Below, in pieces: positions 20,648-34,800 of a stretch of 64,000 nucleotides of DNA. How positions within the stretch are numbered: position 1 is the stretch's first letter; each line of letters starts with the position of its first letter. This stretch comes from Cryptomeria japonica. Its lineage: Eukaryota; Streptophyta; Pinopsida; Cupressales; Cupressaceae. A program made the translations under genes and the position numbers. The stretch is taken from assembly GCF_030272615.1 (NCBI RefSeq), contig NC_081410.1, positions 127,581,140 to 127,645,139 on the forward strand. Reading direction: 5' to 3'. Under the pieces are notes generated by a model that did no database searches, was not told the origin of the DNA, and saw only the letters and a program-made list of their open reading frames with translations.

Positions 20648-23600
20648 TCCTCTTATTGAGAAATGAAAGATGCAATAATGAAATTCTCTATAAGCAAGAT
20701 TTTTAATCACTAAATAATTTTTTTTTCTTAGAATCTCATTGTGAATTTTGAGATGATAAGGGAGACTTTACAAATTTGTTGAAAGGGACTATATGTACAA
20801 CGTTGCCTAAAATCAATCTATCCTTCTCTAAGGTTCCATTGGAGACCATATTTATGTACAATAACCATATTTAAAAGTTATAACTTAGCTTTGCACACAT
20901 GTCTCATAGGTGAAGAGTATATGGACAAATGTTTACATTTCAATCAACTAATAAGTTTTGATCTGCTTGTTGAAATGTAAAAACAATTGAAAAACTTATA
21001 TGTGTGAGCTATTGTATGTAGAAGAATGTATGTGCAATCTTCTCTATTTTTTGTTAATAAATGTATATATATCGATTTGGTTTTACTTCAATTATTTAAA
21101 GTTAAGTATACCTCCATAAATAAAAATTATACTTTAAATCTAAGCACCAAATAAGATTTAGAAAAAAAAAATGACACTTTAAATGTAAATTTACAATACA
21201 ATATTATGAAAATATTTGTATTTTCAAAGAGAATAAATAAAAACAAGGAAATCATTTTTATTTTAATAATAATATAATAACTTTAAAAATATAAAATATT
21301 ATTTTAAAACAAAATTATTATTTTAGTAATATAAAATAACTAGTGTGGGGTTGCCTTAGATTTTGGTAATATGAGATATTAAACAAGATTTAGTAGTTAC
21401 TTGGATATAGTCAAATATAGTAGATTGCATTAATGGTATGTATTCTTCTTGCTTATAAGTGGTATCTATAATAAATTGTTAGGAGAAGTCGAAAGTGAAA
21501 TTTTATCTTTTGTTTTATTCAATGCATTATTTTATTTGAATAATAAGAATTAGACATAATTAATGTTATTATTAGGAGGGTAGATTATCATTTTCTTTCA
21601 AAGATATAATTTAAAATGTGTTCTTGCTATGAAACACTAATAATTATTGAAAAAATAGTGAACCCTTGCCCACCCTCCCCCTTTTCCCCTTACCTACTTT
21701 GAATCTAGGATTTAATAAACCCTTTGTTATCAAGATTGAAAAAAGTAGCATAAAAATTGAAAACAAGTAGTGTTAAACATAGAAACAATTCTCTTTTCTC
21801 ATTTTTTGAAGTTGTCCTCCTATAGTAATGAACAAACTAAGAAAAACATAGCAAGACCATTCAATTATTGAACCATAACAGTGTGGTTATGACAATGTCT
21901 TCTCCAAATATGTCTAATTTCTACACATAAATCCATTCTGTTGTAATTTGCTCTAAAAGTAAGAAAGCTATTCAATGATTTCTTTTCTTTTAAGCCTCTA
22001 ATAAACATCTTATTTATACACGTCAAAATGGCTCTTCACCCAATGATCATGTCCTCCCAAGGAAGTCAACCTAGCAGAAAGGCAAGGTGGGCACTCATCT
22101 CAAGGAGGTCATCCCTCTTTGGGACCCAAACCAAAAGTAATTTATCTAAAGGGGGTCTTCCCAAATAAGATACTATTTTTTATATTTTTTTCTGTTTTTT
22201 TCTTGGGAGCTAGATATGGGTTGGCCCATGTGGTATTAAAAACTTTTTCTTTGCCACAAATCTTGATTGGGGTGTTATAAATTTGGCACATGTTAAAATC
22301 ATACACACCATTAAATGGCCTTTTGATATCAATGATAATTAATCCAATGGATACAAGTACCAAAAATTAAAATTGGACAAAATATGTTGAAAAAACATCA
22401 AAAATGTTCCCATAACCTTCCAACACCCATTTGTGGCATTAATTTTCACATCAAGGATGATCTTCTGACCCTATTCCTTGTTTTTTATAGCTCGATCAAT
22501 TCCAAATACCATTCTTGATTCTTGTGTTATTTACAATAAATTTAAATCAAAAGTATCTACTATTTTCATACATTTTCATTAAAATTAGATAAAATTGATA
22601 GTTTAATATAATAATACAACTAAGATTAATTAATACCTTAAACACAATAAGCATGTTCAATTGTATCTTTCATTTTAAAAGTTAATCTTTTTCATCTAAA
22701 GGAGACTTTTGCTCCTCTCTTTTTTCTTAGATTGATATTCGTGTTTTAGATTCAAAAACTAATCATTTTGAAATATTACAAAAAAATAATATTAAAATAA
22801 TTTTACCTCCCATGGGTTTTCCTTGATTTGTACATGCCCTAGACGTTGTCTTTGAGCATTTACACTTCCATATGGAAGTCCCTCAATGATGATATTTCCT
22901 TCATCATGGACTTAAGTATTACTTGGGCTATCTTTTCCAAGTCCTCTTCCATCATGATCCATCTTGCTATCAATTTCAAGCATATGCACTTAATATGTCT
23001 TTCAAATGTGTAAGTAGAATCATTAGATTTCAAATCTTTCAAGAAAACATGTTGATTGATGGTATTGACACTCTTTATAGTTTGTTATTCTTGAGTAGGG
23101 GTTGGTCTAGTCTTTCTTGTAGACTCCTCTTTCTCTTCTTGGATCTTTGGTAACTTGTTGATTGATGGTATTGACGCTCTTTATAGTTTGTTATCTTGAG
23201 TAGGGGTTGGTCTAGTCTTTCTTGTAGACTCCTCTTTCTCTTCTTGGATCTTTGGTAGCAGCTTGCCCTTCACTCTCTGATTAAAACTTCAAATTGACTT
23301 AACACGCCAGTCTTTTCTTCAAATTATTTGTTCTTTCCTAATACTTCTCCATGATTTTTCTTGGATGTTGGAAGAGCTTTATTCTCTCCTAATTACTTAC
23401 TCCATGCTTTTTTTCTCAAATGTTCAAAGAGTTGGGTTTTCTCCTAATACTTTATCCATGCTTTCTAGGATTGTACCTTTGTCATTTTTTGTAGCCACCA
23501 AGCAATCCACACATTTAAATAAATTAAAAAAATGTCTGCATATGCAAATCATAAGTGACATTTAATTTACCTACAAGCCTCAAAAAAAATGTCTGCATAT

Positions 23601-23814
23601 GTTAATGAAACATCTTTTATAATTTGCCAAGTGAATGTAAAATTGGGAAGAAAGCCAAGACAAATACAAAGAAATGGAGTTCTTAAATGTAAAATGCAAC
23701 TAACACAAATATTTGTCCTATAAAAAACTTGTGAATAGTTAAAACCCTAGTTGTTAGAGGCAATTACTCTCTACCAAAATGTATTACTCAAATAAAAAAG
23801 CATATATTACAACC
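20648..23814. other. AT-rich interval without recognised genes
   Basis: About 3.2 kb between Gypsy-1 and LTR1. It holds long A/T runs (21100-21350), short unsupported open frames on both strands and one tandem duplication (23051-23254). The minus strand at 22860-23042 encodes a charged helix-like stretch (MEEDLEKIAQVILKSMMKE) that could be an old gag-like fragment. I cannot name it. Confidence 0.4.
23051..23254. repeat. tandem duplication, 106-bp unit
   Basis: The block from gttgattgatggtattga at 23051 recurs at 23157. The copies differ by one single-base deletion and one A/G change through ggatctttggta, pointing to a fairly recent duplication. Confidence 0.92.
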
Positions 23815-24003
23815 TGTTGATGTGTGTTTTATGACTCTTTGAACACAGAATAAAGTATTGAATACTCTATCCTCTCTTGAATTAAATATTCTCAAATGTT
23901 GAGTGTTAAGATCACTTGAGATGACTCCAAAGTTTATATATGTCAGGTCCTGACGTGTGGATAGATTCAATGGTTGATGTGATTGATGCTCTTCCAAGGG
24001 GAA

Positions 24004-25940
24004 TGTTAGATTCAATGACAAACCCAAAGACACTGAGAGAGGGGGGTGAATTAGTATCTAACCGGTTAGCAGAATATTTAAACTTATTGATAACTTTGCA
24101 ACCCAAAACAGTGTACCGATAAATAAGAATTATTGCAGTAAACACAAATAATAGAGACAACATAGAAACACACCATAACACAAGATATTTAACAAGGAAA
24201 CCCGATGTGGGAAAAACCTCAATGGGATTTGTGACCCACAATATTTACTCACTAGCCAATGAATAAATACTACTTACTGTAATACCCTAAAAATGGTCAT
24301 CTAAACCATGAGCCCCTAATCTCGACAATGTCACCAAGGTCCTAACCAAAGGCAATTAAATAAATCTTGAGCACACAATTAATTTCTAAAATCATCAATG
24401 TCACATGGCAAAATTAATCACTCAATATTAATTAAATATTTATTTAATTAATTGATCATTCCAAGTATTTTCATTTTAAACAATTATCCTATTTATTTTA
24501 TTAAATATCCTAGTATATTTAATTAAATAAATCAATTTGCCATTAAATCATCAAAAAAAGGAATTAATTTGAAAAACAAATAAAAATTGTCATAAATCTT
24601 CAAAAAGGAAACAAATCAAGAAAGAGGAATTGGAAATTATGAGCACAAATCTTCAAAAAATGAAACAAATCAAAAAAAAAAATTAATTGGCAAAAAAGAA
24701 TTAAAAACTGAGAAAATAAATCAATTGGAGATAATCTTGAAAAACAAATTATAAATTGATAAATAATCTCGAAGAAAGCAATTAAAACAATTAAATATTA
24801 AAATTGAATGAAATAGAGAATAAATCCGTTTTTTTCTTGATTTTATCTTAATTTTAGTTCAATTTCCTTTCAAACTGAGAAAAGCATCCAATCACATCAA
24901 TTCACCTAGATTGTGCTTCCTCTTGGAAAATCTTGACCGCTCATCATCATTTGATCTCAGCCATTGGTTTCTTTCTGAATTTTCTATAAATTTAGGCTCT
25001 CATCTCTCATTCAAAAATCCTGGAGAATATATTGTTATTATGTTGTTTTTGCTCTAGGTTCATTGAGAATTTGCATTGAGATATTGCATATTAGTTATTT
25101 CAGATTTCTTAAATCATTTAGCTTAAATATTCATATATTTCTTAAATCATGTTAGATTAATCTTGCATATCTAGCTTAAATCTTGCATCCATTTAGCTCA
25201 TATTCATGCTCATATAGATTTAAAAATCCTTCGTTTAGGTGTTGTCTAGTCACTGGATAGTTAGCAATCTGAGAGCAATCTAAACTCGCATCTACTAGAA
25301 GGCAATGAGTCGCTTTGTAATGGTTTATTATTCATTGATTATTGATTTACTAACCATGCATCTAATGACTTAATTGAAGTGTTGTGTATTCCAGATACAA
25401 ATACAGGTCCACTTTTCACACACACACTTACAATAAGTGGTTGCACATGCAAGGAGGCCAATAGCCTAGAGCTCACTACTCAATGAAGAGTCACACTGAC
25501 TACAAAATGGATTATTAAATCCAATACAATGTACTGCTCAAAACAGCATCTCTAATGCCAGGTTCAGTATCGGTTTAAGCTCAGATAGATGTCTTAACCA
25601 AAAACCTTCGCTACCACTAAACAATTATTTTCTACCATACATATCATCTCCTCTCTACTCTCAGAATGACCTATAAGATCTCATACATATATGAGTATTT
25701 TACAATATACCATGTCGGCTTACAAAAGATAATTATATTACAATAAACAAAAGTCCATCCCATGTCAGTTGGAGTGCTGGTATGCTCTATTGCCGATGTA
25801 ATCTGAATGTCGATGTCGGTGTCTGTCAGTGTATGAATTTTGTGATGTCAGGAATGTAGAAACCAATTGTCTGTGAGTTGTCAGTTGGTTGCCATCAATG
25901 ACAACATCAACTATTCTCATTGGAGTGTAGAATGCCAACA
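24004..25940 (-). repeat. solo copia-type LTR inserted in LTR1, itself interrupted
   Basis: On the plus strand it reads TGTTAGATTC to ATGCCAACA, with a G-run near the left end (inverse of the C-rich LTR terminus), so it is minus-oriented. Flanks are GGGAA (23999-24003) and AGGAA (25941-25945), a target duplication with one G/A change. The uninterrupted homolog in LTR2 near 49650 confirms the empty site. Net LTR length is about 783 bp. Confidence 0.85.
24278..25426 (+). repeat. solo LTR nested inside the previous solo LTR, TSD CTTAC
   Basis: 1149 bp, TGTAATACCC to CACACACA, with perfect CTTAC duplications at 24273-24277 and 25427-25431. It is AT-rich with taattaaatatt words like the LTR at 3657. 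A ctataaattt at about 24985 suggests plus orientation and a gypsy-type origin. Confidence 0.85.
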
Positions 25941-26591
25941 AGGAATTACGTAGTTGGTCTTTAGGAGACAAATCTTTTGATCACAAGGAATGCTTTGAGT
26001 CTAATATTTTGAATGATATGCAATGAAGCTCCTTACCTACTACTACTATTAATGATTTCTTGATAATAAAAAAATGCAAAAGGATTAAGGGTTGAGGAAT
26101 GCTAAACTTATGCAAAGAATGCAAGGACGATGGACGATTTCAAGTGAAATTCAACTAAACTTTGCTTTGACATATGAGGAACAACTCCACAAAGCTAGTG
26201 TGATCTTCTAAGGTAAGTATATGATATTCAAATCACCACCAATGGCATAGACACCATCAAGAGGATGCATTTTAATGAGAAAGTAGTAATCAAAGTTAAG
26301 CTTGGCTAGAAGAGTTCAGTTGACTATGCAAGCTACTTCACAATCAGCAAGATACTAGTAGTGTGAACATACAAATTTCACCATCAATCATGCGCATAGA
26401 TCTTTCATTCATCTAAATAAAGAAAATTTACTCATTGTAAGTTCTGTCTTAAAAGGGTGAAGAAACAAGAAAATAATCCAAGCACAGTAAGTCACCAACA
26501 CTTCAATGATTTTATTATCTTTGGCAGCATCAAAGCAATAATTGGATTCAAATTTCATCTAATCAATCATTTACAAATGAAATGAGTTGAG

Positions 26592-26599
26592 CTTATATA
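26592..26599 (-). promoter_or_regulatory. TATA box of LTR1
   Basis: TATATAAG on the minus strand, about 215 bp inside the LTR. It matches the TATATAAG at 50297-50304 in LTR2. Confidence 0.55.
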
Positions 26600-26802
26600 G
26601 TTATTTCATTACAAATGAATGGCTAAGATTGAATCTAAATCAAGGGCCAAGATCATGCCACCTAAACCCTTATTAGGGATTTTTACAACAAAATACCTAA
26701 TTATTGTAAATTATTAAATATCAGCCAATGAGAAGATACCATCTTTCTGGCACAAACTACGAGGAAAAATCCTCCAATAAGAAAAATTGATGCCACATGG
26801 GA

Positions 26803-29800
26803 TCATAACAAACTTTCATCTAGAAGATTGTTCACCTTATCTCCTTCCTTACAAGCAAATTCAATGAATCTGGACATGATGCAATTGAACTCATCTACTG
26901 GAGCATTAGGCATGACTTTCAATTTATCTTCCATGAACCTCAACTTGGCCCAGCCAATAACAAAAATATTCTCCCATTCAAGGCCAGTGTCACTGATCTT
27001 TCTTACTAGTGTCATGAATGATTGAATGCCCTCTAGTTGCCCTTCTAAAAGTGATCTGAGTGATCCAAAGAAATTATTTCTTGTTCTTTCCATCAATTCC
27101 TCGAGTACTATGTGAACTTATTTTTTCATCTCCTCTCCAAGTATCATTTTAGATGTTGCCACAATCTTATCATGTATAACGCTAGTAGCATTCTCAATTT
27201 GGGTGCAACCATTGTTGATATCCTCAAACATAATCTTTCTCATTCTAAGCAAGTTGTACCACCTGTGGAAGTCGTATGGTTGACCTTCTTCCAGCACTCT
27301 GGCATTCACCAAGGTTTGCTTCAAGGTATGTTAATAAATGCTTGTAGCCTAGGAATGGTGAAATATCTTGTATAAGTGAAAGCATCATAAGAAGCCATGT
27401 GGACTTGAGTCACGTCAAGAGCACCAGAAAATCTATCAAATATGCTTAATAACTCTTCCATGAATGCATTTGCCTTGATGGAGGAACTGTCAGTCCATCT
27501 TTTCAACGGTTGGGAGTTATTCCTCATCTCTTTCAAATCATCAATTGAATCTAGTGCAAGCTATGATGGAGGTGTGCTTGAAGGATCAACCTTCCTTGTG
27601 GGATTCCTAAGTTGTTGCACAAAATTCTTTAAGGCATCCATCTCCCTGTTGAGCTTCTTGTTTTTTCTCCAACTCCATCTTCAATAAATCTTGGACTATC
27701 TTTACCATATCATTCAAATCTTTCATCACCTATTCAGTGATGGGAGGAGCTAACTCAATTGTTTTCAAATCATACTTATTGGTAATGATTTCATCTTTTG
27801 TCTCGTCTACTCTTGGGTTAGCTATCTATATGATTCGGGACCCTACAGTGTCTCTTGTGATCTTTGAAAACTTGGTATCTTTCTTCTTATCCTATGTCTG
27901 GCCAATTCTATTCACGAAGTCATCTAAGTTATCAATTGTTTATTCCTCAATCACTATCACTTAGCTATTCATTCTTTCCTTTAGCCATGTCAGAATAGTA
28001 GATAGTTCCTTCTCTACTTGTAACTCCTAGAATTGTTAATCTACCAGGGGTGGAGAAGTCATCTCATCATCATCATCATCTTCTATCTCCACATATTTGT
28101 CTTCGACAGCCTTATCATTTGAAATTGGTTCTTGTATTGTTGGAGGGTCTTGTACTCGAGGCTGCTTTCCCTTAGCTATCTTATCACCTTGATTGTTATG
28201 TATAGTGGATTCCAGTGATTCATTCACACCTTGATTACAGCCTCTATTCCAAGATGATTGTCCTTCATTGATGGTAGTCTTGTTCCTTGTGACCTCATGG
28301 ATGTAGGAGGTGATAATGGAAGGATCACTTGCACTTGTCCTTCGCTTCTTTTGCTTTGATCCCTTCTTGTGACTTCCTTTTTTTTTGGAGCTCTTAGCTT
28401 TCGTTGACTGAGTGGTATTTTCACCCGTGCTTACGTTATATGTTTCATCATCTGACGAATCTAGATCTCTCGTCATATCAAAGGTAAGTTGAGCATTCTG
28501 ACTCTTCAATTTGTTACTTTGGTTATCAACCCATCTTTGTGTGTAAGCCATGACGCACTTCATAAGTTCATTCAATTTGGTGACCTCAACATAAATACAA
28601 TTGAATTCTATTTCTATGTGTTTTTCTTACTCATAAGAATGCTCGAGGCACTTTCCATCATCCCATGCTTGATTTGAGATTGGGAACACTCTACACATCC
28701 TGATGATATCTATAGGAAACCTGGAGAACATCTTTCTTTTAATCTCCAATTCATCTTAGCCACTCATCCAATAGTCATTTATGTGTGGCATGTGTTTGTG
28801 CCTAATACCATTTACCCTCATGTTGTCATATAGATTAAAGTTAGTTCGTGAAGGATACTCAATAAGGGGATAGAATTATATATATTCATCTAACTTCTCA
28901 GCTACCTACAAAGATGGACAAATTTCCAATGACTATCCGACAGAAATAGGGAATGAAACCCCAATCTTATGCTTATTCTTTTGAATCCTCTCATATGTGA
29001 CCAACTATCGCACAAGCTCTAACAACACCAACTTGTTGGTAGGATATCATGGAAGCTTGTATGGTGGGGATAAACATCTTTCAACTCTTATGTAGATGAA
29101 CTTGGGAAACTGAATAAACCAAGCATCATATTTCTTCACCAATTGTTGTGCCTACAAGGATAACCTCTGATGGATGACATCTCACAACTTTCTTGTTATA
29201 TGTATGGAGAAAGCATCATTTACTCTTCGAAAATGTGCCTTGTTATGGAAGTGCAGTTGTGTGTAGTTCCCACACACTCTTATTTCTCCTTTTTTATTTC
29301 CCACTATGCCCTATGCATCAATGTCATATACTCGTAGGCTCGTGCTAGTGAGTAGATGATATAGGAACTCATATAAAACTACTTGGTGTGCTCTAGTCTT
29401 CTTAGTTGTAGATCGATGTTGTTACTTATAATCTTTGCCCAATTGATCTTTTTACCAATTGTCACTACTTCCATGAAGTAAAACATCCAATACTCAAACA
29501 AGGAAGCATGAGGACTTCCTATGATCTTGTTGAGCAAGGTGATTAAATCACTAAACCCTTCCTTGAAGTCAATTCGATGAAGCTTGTTTGGTACTTTACA
29601 AAGGGTGGGCCTAGCCTTTAATAGCCAGTACTTATTAATGATGTCTAAGCATTTGTTAAGGTCATCCTCATAGATTTCTAGTTCTCCCTCATTATTCTTG
29701 TATATCATATCCTTGGGCTCCAGTATGTTGAATACCTCGCTGATGGCGGTTTCTGATAAGAATGCTAAGACTTTTCCATCAGGTGTCGTTATTTGCCTCG

Positions 29801-30050
29801 TAGTGTCTAGCACATTCAACCATTAGTTCATTGCATTGGGTGGCTGGAGGAAACCAATTGCTTGCACGATTCTGATCTCGATCATCTTCTTTGAGACTTC
29901 GGTAGGCTTTCTTGTGTAGAGAATGCCTTGAAATTTCACGTCATTCTTGCCCAATTTGGGGTCTCCAATATTCACCCATAGTGATGTGATCTTTGATTCA
30001 AGTAGCATCCCTCTTGAGTCCTTATTGACGCATGTGCTGTGAGATGGAAG
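26803..30050 (-). pseudogene. ORF-X copy A: unknown long protein of Element A, decayed
   Basis: A minus-strand coding trace of about 1,000 codons is broken by stops and shifts. I do not recognise the family. N-terminal block: SKITSLWVN, then a segment with LYTRKPTEVSKKMIE. A 146-residue open block (29379-29819) has RIDFKEGFSDLITLLNKI and INWAKIISNNIDLQLRRL. The middle has DYWM and AWDDGK. Then comes a Lys/Ser-rich stretch with KKKGSHKKGSKQKKRR (about 28340), an acidic run (about 28065), and C-terminal amphipathic helices (LLEGQLEGIQSFMTLVRKI) ending with TGA at 26803-26805, inside the first bases of the 3' LTR. Copy B keeps an N-terminus that is deleted here. Its place between protease and 3' LTR is where pol or an extra ORF would sit. 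The basic tract could bind nucleic acid, but that is a guess. Confidence 0.72.
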
Positions 30051-30561
30051 TGGTGAGGAAGGTATTGAGTTTTTTGGGTGATCAAGGATGTGATGTGTCG
30101 TGGAATGGAAGGGGTTAGGAACATTGCTAAGCAAAGATCGGAGTTTTGGGGATGTAAAGAACATGTCATCCATTTGAAGGTGCAAGGAATGTTGTTGAGG
30201 ATCTTGAGATGCAAGGAAGGTGTTGTTGTTTGGAGAGTGCAGGGAACATTGCCAAGGATGTGACATGGGTAGAAGGTGATGAGGAACCTTACAATTTTCA
30301 TTGTTTTTACCTTCAACATTGTAATCTTTTTCACTTAATCATCTTCAAACAACACTTTTTCTTGATTCGCTAAAGCAACCATATTCAAATTTTCAAACAA
30401 TTTCAAGTCACCTAGCTAGGTCGCTGATTTGGGGTAGTAACATATCGTGGATTTCAAGGCATGAGGAACATGTCGTGGATCTGGAGGCATGAGGAACATT
30501 CCTCACTTTAGTTAGTTCTACTAGACCTAGCCTATCCTTATGTTCTTGCTAAGGCATTGTC

Positions 30562-31609
30562 TGTTGGAGTCAAGGAAGACTGAGAGGAGGGGGTGAATCA
30601 TTGTTCTACAATTTTTAACATTCTTAATCTGTCCTTTAAACCACTTAATGCAAATGAATAAAAGTAGAGTGTAGAAACACAAAGCAAATAACCATAACAA
30701 CAGGATTTTTACGTGGAAAACCGGTTAAGGAGAAAAACCACAATGGGATTGAAACCGACAATATTAAAATACCTTGTTAGAAGTATAATAATATTACATC
30801 AGGGGAATGCACATGGATTCAGGCACACTGCCTAGAGCTCGCAGCTCAAATTATAATAAGGGATACAACCCCGGAAGGCTCATTGCCTTACAAATGATTA
30901 CAGATAATGATCAAAACTTTGTTCTGCAACGGTACTCTGTTTTGTTGTTCTACTAAATTCCAAAGCACAAATCCTTTGGTAGTGCATGTGAAACTATGCA
31001 CAATCGCTCATACACACTTTCCACACAACCACTAATATCCAAAATGATCAAGCCAATTGGTCTTATATATCCGTAACATCAATTTAGGTCTTTTACATGT
31101 CGGCCCAAAACGCATAACACACAAATGAAACGTCTTACCCAAGTCAGCTCAATCCAATCCAAAACAATCATGTAGACAAAAATAAATTATTCACACGCTT
31201 CCCATATGTCAGCTTATCATCCCCAAACACAAACAATCACTAGAATTACTCTGCACGATCCGTGCAACGAATTTCCACACGTTACTACTAATGAACACTA
31301 TTCTAACCAAAAACATGTATACCAGATCCTCCAACTTATTCAAGAATCATCATCGGAGGCCATAAAGAATAAGGCATATTACATGTCCATAATGCTTCTC
31401 TGAGATCCGCAACATAAAATACTCAACACAACTGAACTGCCAACCAAATTACTGTACACTGTTGGATATACTTGTTCTATCTCATTTGACCTCACCGGGC
31501 CTTAGTCTCTCTTCCGGTATGAATGAATCATGAACTGTGGATTGAATATCTGACTCTAGTTGCCATTAATGACAACATTTGAACAACAATGAAGTGTCTC
31601 TTGCCAACA
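30562..31609 (-). repeat. Copia-3 3' LTR
   Basis: 1048 bp. Plus-strand ends are TGTTGGAGTC and TTGCCAACA. It has a G-rich gagaggagggggtgaatca near the left end. Confidence 0.88.
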
Positions 31610-31790
31610 ATCTCCCCCTTTGGCATTGATGGAAACACTTAGTGAAAAATAACTAAGTGTCAGACCAAAACCAAAATAATATACACTGCAACAAGAATCT
31701 ATCAACCAGACTCCAAGAATCAACAACTCCCCCTAAGATCAACATTTTTCACTCCTCTGCACTCCCCCTCTGACATCAATGGCCAAGGTA
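31610..31790 (-). promoter_or_regulatory. polypurine tracts of Copia-3
   Basis: On the minus strand AAAGGGGGAGAT abuts the LTR (31610-31621). Further GGGGGAG tracts lie near 31727-31735 and 31763-31772. The array matches the Sirevirus pattern of Copia-1 and Copia-2. Confidence 0.75.
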
Positions 31791-31857
31791 GGGTTCCCAA
31801 AATAAAAAATTCAAGCCAAAAATGCTATTTACATTTGTACACATAGTCTTTACATGC

Positions 31858-34800
31858 TCACAAAAATTTGAAGATGTATGCATAAGAATTCTTCAATGTA
31901 TTCAAATGGTTATCCCAACCCTTCTTCAAACTCTCTAATACCATTATAAATCCACTAAACAAGTAAACTTGCACCTCTGTTATTTTTATTTCTAAATCAT
32001 TGTTAGCTAGAGCATCTTGAGTATCCTTGAGAGCATTGAGCATAATATCTAACTTAGGAGTAATGCAACTTCGAAGTTCTCCAACTCTTCCAATTATTCT
32101 CTCCTTGTCATGATTCAAGCTTCTGATTTTCTCAAGTAATGATATCACTTGATTTTCATGACTGCTCAAGGAAATTGACAGAGGATCAACCGATTGAGAT
32201 ATAAGTGCTAGCTCATCCTGATGCTCCTTAGATTTCTTCTCAATGTCCTCGGTGAACCTTTTCAAAGATAGGCATGATCTATACAAGTTACCACCTTTGG
32301 ATAATGCATCATGCATACTCTTTACACAGGCATCTAAAGTGACTCTGTCATTGGCAAACATCTTCTTCAATGTCCTGAGCCTCTTTGTATTAAATTTCTT
32401 CCACACCTTCTCCTCGGCATATTTTTCAAAAGATTCAAAATGTGTACTTACAGAGTTAATCAAACTTTTTAACTGGTCGCATGGGGTGTCGAATGAATCC
32501 TTATGAAATGAAGGCATCAATTTCTCCAAAATACCAATTGTCAAGGTTAGCAACATATTGTCCTTTGTATGTGACTTTAAGAGATCCTCACTGGCCTTTG
32601 CTAGAGAAACTAATGCAAGTTGAAGCTTTTGGATAGGAGACAGAGAAGCAAGGTTGATAGGACCTTGCACAAATTCTAGATCCTCAATTATTTGTTTTCC
32701 CTTCATTGTCTTTGCAGTCTCTTTTGCCTCAATCTCAACTTCAACCTTAACCTCCACCTTCTCCTTTTCAGCATTCTTCTCAATATTTTCTTCCTTCTCA
32801 AGAACTGGAGGGTTAACTGCATCAACCGGAGGATTACCATCCTTGTCCTTACCTTCATCTGCTTTTCATGCATCCTCTTCACCCTTGTCAACTACATCTT
32901 CAGCTTTAACTTCTTCTTGCACACTAACCTCTACTTGCTCAACAATTTGAAATTTCGGGACAAAGGTATCATCCATTGTCTTCTCAACTTGTGATGGCAT
33001 GTTCTGAGCTTCCGAATGAGATTCATCTTCTCCTTTTGCCTGATTGACATCATATTGATTCTCAAGTAATATTTTTGTCGGAATTTTCTCAGTTTCTTTT
33101 GCAACCTTGTCAATTTTCCCAAAACATGATTTTATTCACTCTGTACTTACTCCTGAACTCATGCATTGCTAACTTAAGTAATCTTTCTATCTCCTCCTTA
33201 GAAATTACTGGACATAGATTAACTAATACATATTCTTTCAATCCCTCATCTTCTTTATTTGTTGTTTGTCTCCTAGAATCCAAAATTTCATACAAGCTCT
33301 TGGGTATGACTGACATTAGTTCAATTAGAGCTTTACTACATACATTTAAGTATTCTATAGTTGCTTATTCTAAAGTTCTTTTGTTGGATTCATCAAAATT
33401 TTCATACCATTCTGATATTGGCTTCAAGTTACCATTCTTCACAACCTCATTCACAATCTGATTCAAAAACATAGGAGGTTGAACTTCAAGTTTTCCTTTC
33501 TTTAATGCATCATCAAGTTCAGATGGCTTAGACTTCTTACCAGATGGTTTCTCCTTTGAGACCTTGATGGCCTTAGCAGCTTTGGCTTTAACCTCCTTGA
33601 CTGCTTCATCAAATTTAGTTTCCTCATCATCTACAATCACAAATCTAATTGTCTTCCTTTTCTTCTCACCACCACCAGATGTCTTGACTAATGGTTTGGG
33701 CTTGCTTTAAGGCTTTTGTGAACTAGAGGAGGGAGCAGCACTTCTTGATTGCCTTGGCTTAGGAGTATATGCTTCTGGTTTAGCCTTCATCTCCACCTTA
33801 ACAGTTTGCTCCTCAAAAAGGATATTCTCCTCTCTTGCTTTTCGAACTACTTCCTTAGTTATTCCCATGCTTTCTGCAAGAGCCTCAACTTCTTTCTGGA
33901 CTTTCTTCTGAATCACTGATTTCTTGAACTGTTGATGTAGTTTTAAACTCTTTTTTGCATAAGTCCCAAATCTTTCTTCCTTGGGATCCACCAATTTAGT
34001 CAGCATATGTTGTGCATAAAGTTCCAATATTTGCTCTCCAAATTCTTAACCCATAGGCATAATCCACACCGTCTGGGGCTCCACAACTTGCATTAAATAC
34101 CAATCAGTATCCACCATAAAACAAATAGGGTTTTGATATTTCTCCATGATAGACTTAGGGATTCTTTCCCTCTCATGCTTTTCCTTCTACAAATTTTTGA
34201 AATAACCCCATAAATTCTTATTCCAAACCTTAGAGTCACCAAAGTTATACAAATATTCTCTGATTTGAACTCTTACTAGCCTATCAAAGGCCCATTGCAC
34301 CTGCCCAACACCCAGGACTTCATTCATAAAGTAGAAAAACAAACATAGGAGCAATATACCATACTTGAAAGGATGTTTCTTGTTCTCTTTGATCTTCTTT
34401 ATATTCTTTATATTCTTTATATTGCAGTACCGGAGATGGATTTTTCCCTGCTGGAATAATACACCTTATACTCGATTACCATAGAGGCAAATTTGATGTC
34501 ATGCTCCAAGATGTCGTTGATAGTCATCGCGCTTTTGTCAAATTTCAATCTTGTTGCATTTGTCACAATATCATTCTTTATGGCCTTCAGAGATGGCAGC
34601 TCTCTGGATGCACATAGACCTATCACAGCTTGAATAACAATCTTCGTGATCTTGTGGGGCTTCTTCAACCACATAAATTCATCGTGCATTCTTCTCAATA
34701 TGTATCAAACCCATTCAGGTACATAAAACATCAAAAATCTAACAAACTCTGCGAAACCCTTGAAATTTTGGCTTTAGTATTTTACTCTTATCAGAGAACT

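Larger units (their letters stand above)
23815..26810 (-). repeat. LTR1 (3' LTR of Element A), interrupted
   Basis: It matches LTR2 along its length. About 1054 bp remain after removing the 24004-25940 insertion and its target duplication. A minus-strand TATATAAG lies at 26592-26599, in the same place as in LTR2. Confidence 0.85.

Noticed and set aside
32654..33461. Plus-strand hydrophobic open frames that look like membrane proteins
   Set aside because: They are antisense to the charged helical Copia-3 ORF2. Ser/Phe-rich antisense frames are expected opposite Lys/Glu-rich coding sequence.
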